Shown here piece by piece: positions 11,018-26,000 of a DNA stretch of 64,000 nt. A model generated the notes under the pieces. The model was not told the origin of the DNA. It did no database searches and saw nothing but the letters and a program-made list of their open reading frames with translations. A program made the position numbers and the translations under genes. Origin of the DNA: Steromphala cineraria (taxonomy: Eukaryota > Mollusca > Gastropoda > Trochida > Trochidae); NCBI GenBank assembly GCA_916613615.1, contig OU744725.1, positions 7,236,708 to 7,300,707 on the forward strand. The letters are read 5' to 3'. Every line of letters begins with the position of its first letter. Positions within the stretch are counted from its first letter, which is position 1.

Positions 11018-14000
11018 CTGGAGTAGGAAAAGGATGGGTTAGGTTTATCATTGTCCTCACACAAAACTCCCTTATCTTCCGTCAGCTTTCAGCAGATCCA
11101 TTAACACACTAGCTTCATAAGGCCTCTCAAAGTTATTTTACAGAGAACTTCATGCATTCATGTAAATGATAGATATATTCAAATGTAAGCTGTTTAAAGC
11201 CTTAATTATATTGAATGACAATCTGGATTATGGTAAATTTTGCATCCATTATGGACAAAGTATTTTATCAATTTATTTATGCTCTTGTTCTTACTGAAAG
11301 CATACATATTCTAATAATGAACCTAATGTTTTGGATCTTTTAGACCAGATCTTGGCAAATATTTGCATAATGATAAATAGAGATTATTACACGAGGAAGT
11401 GTGTCATATGACTTTTACGAAACGGGTGTGAAATTTTGTATTACCCGAGCGAGAGCGAGGGTTATACACAAATTTGCACGAGTTTCGTAGTAGTCATATG
11501 GCACACTTCCGAGTGTAATAATTTCTTTATTACAGATTCTATTCCATTTTACCATCTTAGAAATATCCAAGAAAGGGGCCGCTTCCCTTACGACGGCCGG
11601 CTACAGTGACGTCACGAACAGTGGTGTTATGACGTCACAGGCGAAAAAATATGGGAACTCGCGCTACAACAATTGTTGCTTGGCAAATGTGATATGTGCA
11701 CTAGTGCTCATATTGAAAATATGTCACCACTTATTTTCAACCATATGAGTAATAATAACTTATCTCAAGCATTAGAAAATTGAAACGATATTATTATAAT
11801 GATTTACGTAAAAACATCTGTTTATTAATTGCTTAAAGTCAGAAACTTGTTTCTGATTCTTGATGTAGAGTAAATGCATGCATTATCAACATAAATATGT
11901 ACACACACACCTTCAAAGCATCACTACGTCTGAATGGTGCAACCCGCCAGGAGTCACGGTCGGTGCGCATGAAATCAACAAGTCTGGAATAACACAAATA
12001 GAACATGACCTTCAAAATATGACTTCTTGTCTATCAGATAATCTAATCCAAATAAAGTTATTCTCACTAAGTCAACATCAAGTTCAACAAATGTTAATTG
12101 GAAATTCAAAGAACATGATGTATTTCCACTTCAATTAAAACAAGAGACCTTTAACATAAGATTGAAGATAATGTTGGAATTGTGAAATTTGACCTACATA
12201 GAACTTTTAATGCCAAATCTTATTCAATTATTTATGCTTTACTTATGGTACATATATATCATGAACATAGCTCTATGACAGTGTTTGCACATAACATGAC
12301 ATGTAACGACATTGCTAGACATTGCTCAGCAATATAAGAAGAAAATAACATTTTTATAAAATGAAAATAAACAATGATCATATAAATTATCTGATATGAA
12401 ATTGAATGATCCATCTACAAACTCTTTCACCCAAAAGAAACCAGTAAGTGTAAAATACTGTTCACAGGCGTAGAGATTTTCAAAAGTTGAATTTGTTTAT
12501 CAACAAGGCCCATGTAATTACAGAAGGGAAAGCTTGTTTGGACACAAATATTTAATAATTGAAGTAGTAGAGCCCCACCCCCCCTCCCCCAACCCACAAA
12601 CCAAAAACAATCTTGCCCCCCAAACTTTTACTTCCTATGCTTATGGCTTGTAACAAGGAAAGGGTTAACACTCTGACCTGTCCTTCTGACTGCTGCTACT
12701 ACTAATACTACTTATCATTCACTCTGAGAGTGCTGTTAAATTGGGTTTTCCCTTGATCAAACGATATCAGTCTTCATGACACGTCTTTTAGCACTCAACT
12801 TCCTTTACTTCCTGCACTTATAGTTTGTACGTGTATGTCTTGTAGTGAGGGAAAAGGTTAACACTCTGACCTGTCCTTCTGGCGGGTGTTGCGGAGGAGG
12901 TCCGGTAGGAGGGAGCCCCTCAGGGTAGAGTTGTTACTCCAGTACTGGTAGAAGTCCGCTAGGTGCAGCATCCATTTCTCTCTCTCATCAAACGTGGGCA
13001 TAACATGATCCTTCACTGCCTGTATATAGATTGATAAATGAGTAAATGTGTCATATTATGATATTTGATAAGCTTGTCATATAAAAGTTGGATCAACGTC
13101 TCTCTTCTTATACTGTGAGTGATCTTGAACCGGCTATAGCAGTTACCATATAGAATGATTACAACATGAGCATGTGTGTCATATGATTCTGACAAGTTGT
13201 GACATCAACTTGTGAAAAGTGCAGCCATTTTTCTCACTATCGTTCCTTGTACGTATCAGCAAGTGATCTTGCACCACCTTTACAGGTTCCAGTACACAAA
13301 GATTAGATTTCTATATGAGCAATAAGATTTGTTGATGTAAAGTTTTGTATAATCTTGGCAAAAGTCAAGGTTATCAGAACATTCCACAAGTCTTATCAAT
13401 ATCAAGTTGAATAACTTGTACCAGAACCCTATAAGGACACTGATGATAATTCAGCACCTGTACGTTATAGGGAAGACAAGAAAGCACTTACATAGGAGAT
13501 TTTTTTAGTCTTTATATCACAAAGTTGAACTCAATTCCCCTGAAGAGCTATACAAAGCTAAAGAGAACATAAGACATAGATAGAATACTTTCTTTGTTAG
13601 CATAATGAGTTCTCAAATGAAAAGATGTGCCCAGATCTATTAACTTCATGAGGCCTATTTTGGTTAAGCATAATCAGTTCAAGATTCCAAATATTGTTTT
13701 GGCCAACAGATATAATTATAACTTTTCTACCTCTACAAATCTAGCAATATCAAAAAAGTTTACAACAAATCTCCTACCTTCCAGATCTTCTCATGAGAGA
13801 ATGTGACATACTCATCGGGGAAGCCAGCGACTCTGAGGTAGGGTTTGAGATGTCTGCGAGCAAGAGCCCAGCTGATTGGTGCAGCCTCCTCCTTCGTCTT
13901 CACGTTGCCTAGCAACTTGAGTAAATCTTGGGTTGGCATGCCAACACTAGAGCTTGCTATCAGACACAGGCTCTGGATTTTGGGATTGAAACAGAATGAT

Positions 14001-17000
14001 TGAATGACATTTCTATTTCAAGTTTCCTTTATTGATATTTCCGGTCCCATCACCAAACAACAATAAATATATTATTCTACCATGAAAGTGATGAATACAA
14101 GATTCAGATTGGTTCACCTACAAAATCAATTTGATCAATTATGGATTTAACATCCTCTGATTTTGAGACAGGTATGTCGCGCATTGACAGTCATCCGACT
14201 GGCATTTTTAGAGTTGGTATTCTGTTGTTTATTGAGATTTATATTTATCAATAGTTATTAAAACAAATTAAAACTCTGAACAACAAAACAAAATTTCATA
14301 CAATAAAAACTCCTTAAAACACTGACCTTTTTAACATCCCCCGTGCCATCCTCAGCCAGGAGCCGAGTGAAGATCTCCCCAAACAGTCCATCCAGGGTAT
14401 CAGGCAGACTTCGGATCTTCTGGGTGACCGTCCGGAAATCTCCAAACACTCGTAGCTCTTCACAGATCAAGGTCATCCACAGGGGGCTGTTCACCTTTGA
14501 CCCCTGGGTAAGGGCAGATAACTGAACTTTGTCCAGGCGCTGTCCACATATAAAAGGTTCAATAAGATTATGTTGACAATTGAACATTTCGAAATATTAC
14601 CTTTCAAAAGCCAAAGGTTGATAGGATAAATACTAATTTGTCAGCTCATGTCATTGGGAGGCTTTATCTATTAATTGTCATGCAAATGATGGTGTTTAAG
14701 AAATCTTTATTACTACCCTGGTATATCTATTCACTGAATAACCATAGAATTTCTTACAAGAGATGAACTGTCTTTAATCAGGCATTAAAGTCATGGGGGA
14801 CAAAAAAGAAAATATGAATCATTGCCTTATTCGTTAACATTGGACAGGTTTTCTATTAAAGTGCATTAACAAATCTGATACGGGATCTAAATGAATTTCA
14901 AAAGTTTACTTTATTGTATCTGCCCAGGTAAGAGACTGCAATGCTGGCCATATGAGTCTCTGCGAGCTCCCTGACAGACAGCCAGTAGCAGGGGTGTTCT
15001 CTCAGTCTCGCCAGGGTCGGAGGGTGTTCATTACAGCTCACGATGACCTTCACATTGGGTGGAACCAAGGGAGGTAACCAGATGAGGTGGTCAATTGAAT
15101 TACAAAGGTCCAGCTGAAAATAGATGTGTGTGAGAGAATAAGGAAAGCATTCCGGGACCATAACCTTACATGAAGCAATATAGAGAACATGTATCTCTCA
15201 TCAGAAAGTCACAAGTTCAAATTGTTTTTGAATACTGTTTTTGTTCATCTTTGATCATTGGATTCAACATAATGTGGTGTAGGAACTCTTTATAGGTTAG
15301 AGAGCTTTACTACTCTCTGCAAATAATGTGCAAATTATCTTTGATATGTCACAGAATATTTGTCAATGATAGATTAACCATTTCATCCTTACAAGCCAGA
15401 AAGGCTCAAACTGTTTTTACTGGTATCTGAAAGGATAAGTAAATCAAGTCCAAAGAACTTTCACCACCAACCTCATTGACAGCATCAATGATGATTACAA
15501 TCTTGTCCTCAGACTTGCGGAACTTCTTTAGGGCTTCCTTCAGCCTCTCCTGCTGGTTAAGAGATGATTCTTCATCTTCCTCATCTATAATGATAATCAT
15601 GTTGATATTTATTACTCCCAAATGGTTGATATTTATTAATCCCAAATGATTTCAGACTCAAAACATGGTCACTCACACAATTATTTCCCTCAATGAATTG
15701 TACTTACTGTGTCTTCTAAGCACCTTGTAAGTACACCTACTTAAACTGCTGGATTGACTGAGTACAATGTGGATGAAGTGCCTTCCCTAGGTATGAGACA
15801 CAGTTTAAAAACATTTAATGTCTCCACTGGTATTTGAACATTTTTTATGAGACGCCAGCACACTTAGCACTTGCTCATCTGTCACAAGGACAGCATTACT
15901 GTTTTTTCTTTTCAGATTTGTTTCTTAAATTTTTAAGCTTTAACATTAATTAATAAGTGTGGGTAAATTGAGGTTTATAACCTTTATTGTCTCTGTCCCT
16001 GTCAAGAGTTTTCAGAAGACGAGCTAACATATCTGTTGTTCTTCTGCTATGGCTTGTGCTTCCACTGAAGTGATAGAACAGTTGATGTCCTTGCTGGAAA
16101 ACATAATAATAAGAATGTAGCCACCAAGTGTCAGGTATCTTTTGTCGAAATTTATGATAATTCAATATCAATATGTTACAAATCATAATGTTTCTACTGT
16201 TGAACTAATTGGTGCCAAACTTTGTCTAGTGGTAATACTAAAAACAATGGGCTTTTACAAGATTGTGATTTTCCTGAAAAACAGTTACTTTATGTTTGAC
16301 TTCAGTTTGATTAAAATTAAGCAGTAACTTACAATTATCAATGAAAATATTAAAATATAAAATTATCAAAAAATGTGCTACTCCCCCTTTTTTGATAATT
16401 TTATATTTTAAAATGTTCACTGATAATTGTAAGTTGATACTTAATGTATTATTTTGTCATTGTCAAAAATCTCATAACACAAGCCAATCATCCATAGTCA
16501 GATGACAAAGTATGAAGATTCACATAAGATCCATTGACGGCCATTTTGTGTGAACACCTTTAATTCATTTTGTGTAAGAAAAAGCAATCGCATGGCTAAA
16601 CTTTACGTTATATATTTGAATTATTACTGCTCCATCTAGTTTAAATACATTTTCTTTCAATTGGAACCATTAATTTTCATTTTCCTAACATCACCTTTTA
16701 TTCCCCCTCAAAAAGTGCTACTGCCCCTTTAATATATGCTACCTGTAATGCTGTGAGAGTAAGATGAGCTAACAGTGAAGTTTTTCCCCACCCACTCTTG
16801 GCCTGCACTACACAGATCAGGTTGTCCTCGGGCGATGTGTTCCATGCTTCAATATTACCTGTCAGTTCAAACATAGAACAAATTATGTTAGACAATACTA
16901 AGTACCAGTACTTGTTTTTGAGTTTAGATTTATTGAGGTATTAGGTTAGACAATACCACTTTCTGAATTCATTTTGGAAAATTCTTTTTTTTTACAAATC

Positions 17001-20000
17001 AAAAGTTACCCAAAATTGGTTCAGATAAGCATGATGTAAAACAATTAATCAAGGACATAATTACTGTTCACCTTAATTTGAGTCTGTTGTACATTTGACA
17101 ATATTTTTGCATTAGAAGGATTCTCAGTATTTTATTTTACACTCCAAATACTTTTAACTTCATGACAGGAAAAAATCTTGTCCTTGAACATTTCTATAAC
17201 GTTTTTCTGCCTTACCGAAGATTCCAACATCTGTGTACAACTAAATTCTTGAAAGTTGCCCTTCTCCATTGCACATACAATAATAAACACAGATTATGCA
17301 CAATAATTTCAAAAGAATGATCATAGAGTACTTACGTAGGTGTGCCTTATCTCCACCTAAAATTGGAGAAGTAGATGATATAAATATAAAAAATCTCCAT
17401 GACCTTTTCATTGACACAATATAAAATATTTTGCAATACCATTGTTCATCTTACATCACTTTCTTAAAAAAGTAACTGAATATATCAAAGCCCAACAGAG
17501 TTATTGAAGACAAGATATTCAGTTTTATCACCTTCAACAGAAATCTGCAATTTTTTACCGCCACTATGCTTTCTGATGAGAGTATGTTTACAAATATACT
17601 ATGCAACAAAAGTTTAGACTCATCATCAAATAATGCAATCAAATTTTGTATTGACAGGCATTGTAAAACTCATTTATGCTTTCTCAAGCGTCAAGTTATT
17701 AACAATGTGTTCATTGCATTTGTCATTAATGGACCTCGATTAACATATGCATCATGTAACTTAACAGGAAAATGCTCAACAGAAGTCCATGGACATCTTT
17801 GAAAATGCAATTTTTTATGTCATTAGGACACCCTTCGTAACAGGGACAGTTTTTCATTATCGGGGTCCAATAAAATGTTCAAGCATCCTTTACATCATGG
17901 CTATTGCGTTTATTCCAAAACATGAAGAAAATAGTCTCTAGATTTCAAGATATTTGTGCTAGAAAATAGAGATAACATCCTGCTCTGAGTCTAAACTCTT
18001 GTCCTTTAGCAAACTAAATATTCTTATATCTATCATTAACACAGACAAACTTCACATGATATCCTTAACTGTTACAAAGTATGAAACGAAATGAGACCTT
18101 GCAAGCGATGTTTTTCTAAAAACTGCATCTGAGTTCATTTAAATGACACCCTACTAACTGATTTTCTCCAGTCCACAAGACTGCGGGTCCTTGATGTATC
18201 CCAGAAGACTCTCTTCCTCTTCTTCTCGACCAATCACAAGCTCAGCTTTCTCCACAATAAATATCCTCTGTAGCTCTTGTTCTGTGGTCAAGAATGATGA
18301 TGAATATTAAATCAAATTATTACAACCCATGCAATTCTTCAACATGTATGTTTTACCTTTAGCGAAATGTTGGACCAATGAGAATTGATTCTTGTCATTT
18401 GGCAGATCAAAGTTTTGGTACCTATTATTAATTGAAAAGCTTTTGTATCAAAGAAAAAATATTTGATAAAAACTTAATATATTTTACAAATGATTCAGAT
18501 TCAGTTCAGATATTTTAAGAACAATTTCTATCCAGGACTGATGGTTAATCTTTTCATACTATTGCAAAGCTTTCGTCATTGTTGTAAGTAAGAATTAAGA
18601 ACCGATAACTATCGATCTTGCAAACTGATTTCAAACTTCTAAATGTTTTTTAAAAAAGAAAAGTTCAAATAGCAAGGACATGAGATTCTTGAGAGGCATT
18701 TAGAAGTTGGTGTATACAAGTAAAAGACAACTATATGGATGACAACTTCTTGTTTTTTGTCGGTCACGTTTCTGCGTTAATCAGACGAAGGGGCATGGAA
18801 TAGCTAAGAAACGTTTCGACCCACAACAAACAAGAAATTGTCATCCATATATTTGTCTTTCACTAGCAAGGTCATGACATAAAATCTGTTTGTCCAGATA
18901 AAATGGTCCCAGTAAGCTGTAACTATTTATCTAACCTTGCTCCTCCTCAGAGAGATTCTCCACGCCTGTCTGCTGGGGATACTTCCTGGATATAGCAGAC
19001 TTGAAGAACTCCAGACACTTGGCAGCAAAGAAATCCATGTCGGTTAGCTGAACCTGGGTTGATAAGAAAGGAAACTCATGACACATTAACCATACCTTGA
19101 AAACTGGTCATAAGCCAGATCGGGCGGGCGGCCCGGGTTGCAGGGAAGGCAGCTGCCTCAAATTTATATGAAATATATAAAGCTGAAATGTTTTAAGGCA
19201 ACAACATTATAACACATGTTCAAACTTGCCCCATGTTTTTACTGGGGAACACTTCCGGCCTCAAAATCAATGTATACCTTTAAAATTGCTTATTTAACCT
19301 TAAATTCAGACTATTTTCAAAGTTATTTGTTTTTTTCTATTAAATACCCTGAAATAGTGATGGTGACATTATTGTATTGAATTTTGTTGTTCTTTAATAT
19401 CATGATATGTATAGTATCTGGACATGACTGTGTTATTGCAACCCTATAACTGTCCCTATCTAACTTGAATCACATATCATAATAGTCTAATCAGTGGAAA
19501 AAATACAAAAACTCACGAAAAAAACCTGTTACTAGGAATGTACACGTCACTTTTTGGATAATAAACCATAATAAATCTTGTATAACCAGTGGACTTCACA
19601 TAAAACCTTTGGTGTATTGAGACTGTTCAACAAGCTAGTCTCAATCATCAATAACACACAGGTTATGAAAAAACAAACATTCTTACCTATGTGGTACTTC
19701 GAAAAGGGGTTTCATAACAATTTGTTATGACACATATGGGTCATAACACCTCAAAGTGATTTGATTGGTTTGCGCTGAACTTTGACATTGTCCGGACTAC
19801 TTTATTCATTCATAAAACGAACGTGTTTTCATTCACAAATTCGAATGGCACTGAGTGAGTCGGAGTCGTTCTTCAAACATTCAGTTTATCTTTTGAATCT
19901 TCCTTACCTAATTGATAAGGAATAAATCGGAGGACAAAAGAATTACAATAAAACATCTTACTGATATCTCAAGGCTCAAATAAACACATAAGGGTTTAAA

Positions 20001-23000
20001 TTCAGCACAATTTGATCATCGAATTTCATTAATTTGACCCATGTCGCTCCAAAATGACGCAGACAGACATTGCTTGTTATCTATAGAATATAAAGACAAC
20101 TGAATATTCTTTAGACAACATTTCTTCAAAACAATACGCGTTTGAACAATGATAAGCATCTTAAACTTACTTTGAAGGCGGTTGTTTACACAATTTGACG
20201 AAAAGATAAGGCAAATGGCGGCCGTCATGACATGCCGTTGATCAAAGAAAGATAACTCTGACTGTTCTCGTGCAGTGAGATTTTATTTTCACGTACGCTT
20301 CGTTCATGACTAAAGTGCTTATTACTTACATTTCACCAGACACTATGAATTAACGTATGGTAGAATTTAGAAATGTGAATATTTGACGTCGTAATTGTAT
20401 AATATTTGAGGCTGTGACATGGTTTGATATTCATCCGCCGTTTCGTCTCTTTATAGGCATAATAAAATTTGTTTAAAAAAGCAATAAATCGTCTGAAATG
20501 CAAGTTGGTAATAAATAGGATACATAACTCGTTCCCCTTTCATATCAAGTTTATGTCCCTCGTGAAATAATTTTGTTTTGTCACTCGCCAAGGCTCGTGA
20601 CAAAGCAAAATTATTTCACGAGGGACATAAACTTGATATGAAAGGGGAAGCTCGTTAGATATCCTATAATTCTTACCTTCTCAGTTCCTGTGGCAGAGGA
20701 AACACCCGCAAACTGTACTCGATACTCAAACACCTGGCCAGGAAACCTCTTCTTTAGTCTGGCCTTTAGGACCTGGAGTAAGGAAACAAGTCTATAACTA
20801 TATCTTGCTCTGAAATAACATAAAGTCTCATGCATTGACAGACATACTAACTGGAATTTGATTTTCAACACAAAATAGTTGAAGCATAACATATTTATGG
20901 TGGTGATATGGGAGGGGTGTTTAAATAAGCTCCTACAGTTAGTGGTGTTTGCTGCTTTGAAGACAGGAGAATTAGGAAACAGCTTTTGCTGATTGATGGT
21001 TGAAAGGGCTGGACACTTCAAATTCTTGAAATTTGTAATAAGATACGAGCGACTGACAGGTTGGTTAAAGAATGTATTGCCTGTAGATGTGTCTGCTTTA
21101 AAGCCTCTGACTCTGTGAACTTGCCGAGATGATCATCTGGTACAAAGGCCAGGAAGTCAGGATTTCTCAGAAAGAAAACAGCATTTGGATTCCGACGTCT
21201 GCAAGTGAAGAGACTTGCTAGTTACAAAATGAAAAAGATAACATTCTGGACAGTCTGTATGTATGATAATGACCGCTTTAATAACAGCATGGTCTTAGCA
21301 CTTCAAATGTTTCCTCGGTTAAAGGACTTGTTACACTTGTCCTTAACTCGGTGAGTAATACAACTTAAGTTTTCAGAAAAGTGTTTGGATAATTGGTGCC
21401 AAAATCTCTGTTAATCTGAATATCTTCAATGTAAACCAATTTTGTTGGAACCAGTGCAAAGTTCAAGCGTGCAAGTGAGACAAACCAGTAGCAGGAATGG
21501 CAGGACTTTTGACACAGAAACTTCATCATGAAAATAATTACCAGCTATATTATAAAGCAAATAAATATAACTCTACCAAAAACTATTGGCAGTTCTAACT
21601 GTGCTGTATCTTAGAGCTGAAAAACAATAGCTCTATTAAAGTTCATAAAAACAAAAATGATAGTGTTAAATTTCTAGACAGAAATTTTGAATTTGAAAAA
21701 GGTTTCTAACAGAGTCATCCCTTCACCAAGAATGCTATATTTCACACAAAATATGTTAAACATTCATACCCTCATGTCAATTTGAATCTCAATACCAAGT
21801 TTGATCAACCTTTGAGTTAAAATGTTTTGGACCAGGACTCATACCAGTTTTTTTTTCACAGCAATCCTCCTTTTTTGCCAATTTACATAAAATTGTTAGT
21901 CATGACATATGTTCATGTCAGTCTGTATCACCAGTTCGGGCGGGAAATTTGTGTGTGTTTTTTTAACAGAGTCCTTACTTTTCCAAAAATTAGAGTTTTA
22001 AAAAAAAGTTTTACATTGTTATCTTTGACACACCTTCATATGATTATTTATCTTGATGTCAAATTAGATTCAGTTGACTAATATAGTCTTTAATTTTTGC
22101 CAAAAAAGGCAGAATTTTACAAAAATATTTTCAAAATTGTCTTCATGACACACCTTCATATGATTTCTATCTCCATATATCAAATTTGAATTGAAATGGA
22201 TGATTAGTTACAAAGTTATGAGACGGACACAAAGTGTAACGGACGGAAGGACGCTACTCATTTGAATACCCCCCGCAACTTCGTTGTTGCGGGGGATAAT
22301 AATTAAGTAAGCAAAGATACAAGTAAATAACCTTCACCTGTAGGCACCATGAAGAATCTCCATCATGGTGATGGAAGTCCCCTCTATCCAGTTGTATTGC
22401 TCCATAACTTCCTCTGTGTTTTCTTCCTTGCTTGGAATCCAACCATATCTATATGGTGAAAACAATAGTATTACGCTCCTGTAAAATACTGCAGTGTAAT
22501 TTATCAATACAACAATATTAAACTAGTGTGGTACCACAATGCAAGTATGACGTCACAGCAGCCTGTTGTTGTGATGGTACAATGTGAGTGTTTGCCGTGA
22601 TGTCATGTCTAATTGTGATGTCATCGTGTTCATTATTGTCATAGCATTGTGATATCATTATTTGATTATGTAAAACAACTGATGCCATATTGGGCATTGT
22701 CATAAAGAGAATCTACTGTTAAAACTATATCACCGAGGAGATAGTACTCGATCTACTATAAGTGATACCTGTAATATTCTTCATGCACAACTGACTCGGC
22801 TTCTTCATGATAACTTTTATTCCAAAGTTATTTAGGAATGACAACAAACATGGCGTTGGCCACAACTTCCAAGTTACAACTAAAAACGTAACTGTAAAAG
22901 ATACGGATTATAATTCATAATCTTATAAAACGGAATGTGATCATATTACATCCCCTTTCTTTTGAATAAAGAAACGTGTGCACTTTAACAGTGAATGCAA

Positions 23001-26000
23001 ATGTCTACACAAAATTATTTTCTTTCTTTGAAATTAAAATTCTTGCATGTCTCATACAGCAGTATGTTCACATTGAAATCATCATGATACATTTATCATT
23101 TTAAGTGAAATGAAATAAATTCTCATTTTTTAAAAATGCTTAAAATCTTTAACAAACTGTTATGAATTTTAACTGCAATCAACAATTACATTTTAACATC
23201 GTTCAATCAAGCGGTTAGGTCTGCTGAACATTCTACCACTCCTGGTGTTGTACTGTCTGTACTCATTATCTCGAGTGGTAACTTCACTGTCATTGCATTC
23301 ATCAGGACACTATGTGTCCTCATCAGACAAGACAAGCTGGTTAGTCTTATCACTATCACACAGGGATTCATCTTGTGCAAATCTCACTTTTCTTGGAGTT
23401 CCAAGCATATCCCTCAAATGGCGCCTGTTTCTTCTAAGCACTTTGCCATTTGGGGTTTCCACCATATAGGATCTGGGCTCATCACACTTAGCCGATATCC
23501 TACCGGGTACCCATCTCCTACTGTCTTGATCTTGAGTCAAGACTTTCTGACCAACATCTAGAGTAGGCAAATCCTTAATCCCAGTTCTGTCATGGTAGTA
23601 CTTCTGGGACTGTTGTCTAACATGCAGTCTACTCATGATAGCATCCTTCTGTGGGTGATTATTCCCAATCGACACTGGTAGGTTGCCTTGTAACTTTCGA
23701 CCATCCAGGATCTCACCAGGTGATGGAATAGCACTATCAATAGGAGTTGTTCTAAGACTGAGCAAAGCAAGATCAGGGTCAGTTCTGGACTGTTTCGCCT
23801 TGGTAAGACACTGCTTTATGGTTTGCACTGCTCTCTCCACAAAGCCGTTACTTTGTGGATAACGAGGACTGGAAGTTACATGATCAAAACACCACTCCTC
23901 AGCAAAACGTCTAAATTCTTCACAATCAAATTGTCTGCCATTGTCACTGATTACCTTGCTGGGTATCCCCTGTTCTCCAAACAGCTGTTTACAGTGATCT
24001 ATGACAGCTCTACTTGTACACTGTCCATGTATCCTTCGCACAAAGAATGATTTAGAGTAGTAATCAGTTATCAACAGATTTTCACAACCATCGAAGTGAA
24101 ATAGATCCATTGCGACAGTCTGCCATGGTCTCTGTGGAAAATCGTGAGGGAGTAAAGACTCATGTGGCTGTGACTTCTGATTCTCTTGACATATCTCACA
24201 GTTCGCTAACAGCTCTTCGATCTCCTTGTTAATACCTGGCCAGTAAATGCATGACTTTGCCCTGAGCTGACACTTGACCACACCTTGATGGCCAACGTGT
24301 AATTGCTGAAGTGCCTCACGTCTCATCGGAGGTGGTATCATTACCCTGTCACCTTTCAGCAACAAACCATCCTCTACTGTCAGCTCATGTCGACACGACC
24401 AGAATGGACGTACTATCTTTCGCACTTGTTTTGCATCCTCCGGCCATCCAGATACAATGATAGTCTTCAAAGCACTGAATGTTTCGTCTTTTTCAGTTTC
24501 CTTGCGAATCATCTCAAGTTTTTCACTCGAGAACTGGACATGGTGAATAGTTCTGTCAATGCTGATGGTCGGACCTGGAGATGGATTCTGCCTAGAGAGC
24601 ATGTCTGAGAGAGTCATCTCTTTACTAGGTTTGTATTTGATTTCCAAATCATATTGCTGGAGTTGGAGCATCATCCTCTGGAGTCGAGGGGGAGTATTTG
24701 CTAGATTCTTGTGCTGGATGCTCTCCAGTGGTTTATGATCCGATTCCACAACAAAATGGCTGCCGAACACATAGATATGAAATCTCTTGCATCCAAACAC
24801 AACAGCAAGAAGCTCACGTTCGATATTTGCATACCGCTTTTCTGTGTCGGTTAGTGCCTTGCTTGCATATGCAATGGGATATCCATCTTGCATTATCACA
24901 GCACCCAGTCCTTTCAGTGAGGCGTCAACTTGCACAACTGTAGGTTTCTTTGGGTTGAAGTACTTCAGAGTACCATCGACACAAATCATAGTTTTGAGCT
25001 TGTCAAATGAAGCCTGATGTGATTCAGTCCACTGCCATTCAATGCCTTTGTGAGTCAATACCCTCAATGGTTCTGTGAAATCAGCCAAGTTGGGTATGAA
25101 TGATGACATGTATTGTATCATACCGAGGAACCGCTTTAGCTCCACAGTGTTTGCAGGCGGTGGTAGGTTTTGGATCTCCTGTATCTTCTCAGGATCAGGG
25201 TGTACACCTTGGGCGTCATAGTAGTTCCCAAAGAACTTGATTTTCTCCTTTCTGATCTCACACTTGTCAATGTTGAAGATCAAACCATACCTTGCAGCAA
25301 CTTTCATGAGATGATGCAGATTTCTGTCATGTTCCTCAACAGTCTTTCCATACACAGCTGCGTCATCACTGATGCCAAGTGTTCCTGGGCATTGTTCAAG
25401 TATCATATCCATCTTTTCCTGGAAGATGTCCTGTGATATTCTCAAACCGAAAGGTAATCTGAGGAATCGATACCTCCCAAAAGGTGTATTGAAAGTTGTA
25501 AGGAGACTGGAACTGTCGTCAAGAGTTATACTCCAATAGCCGTGTCTGGCGTCTAACTTACTGAACACTGTTGCTTCACTGAACTTGTGAGTAATTTCTT
25601 CCAGTGTCGGTGTTTTGTGATAAGTCCTTTTAATGGAACGGTTTAAGTCACTCGGATCAAGACACACCCTCAGTTTTCCACTTTCCTTTCTACTAAATGC
25701 AAGTGACGACACCCAATCTGTAGGCTCTGTTACCTTGGTTATGACGTTGATTGACTCCATCCTATCAAGTTCTGATTTCAACTCGTCCCTCAGTTGAATT
25801 GGATACTTTCGTACTGGATGTATCACTGGTTGGGCGTCTTCCTTCAGAGTTATGTGACACTTTCCAGGGAATTGACCGATGCCCTCAAATCTGTCAGGGT
25901 ATATTTTCTGTAGAGTTTCTTTATTAGGAATAGGAACTGATTTCTCTACACTGTGAACTGATGTAGTGGGACAGTTTGGGGTGATAAGATTCAGAGCAAG

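Noticed and set aside
20611..21021. 136-codon minus-strand frame as a separate gene
   Set aside because: It is exon 20677-20772 of the NACHT gene plus readthrough into the flanking introns and a palindrome.
22267..22297. Helitron 3' terminus
   Set aside because: A hairpin is present but no CTRR end or A/T insertion site follows.
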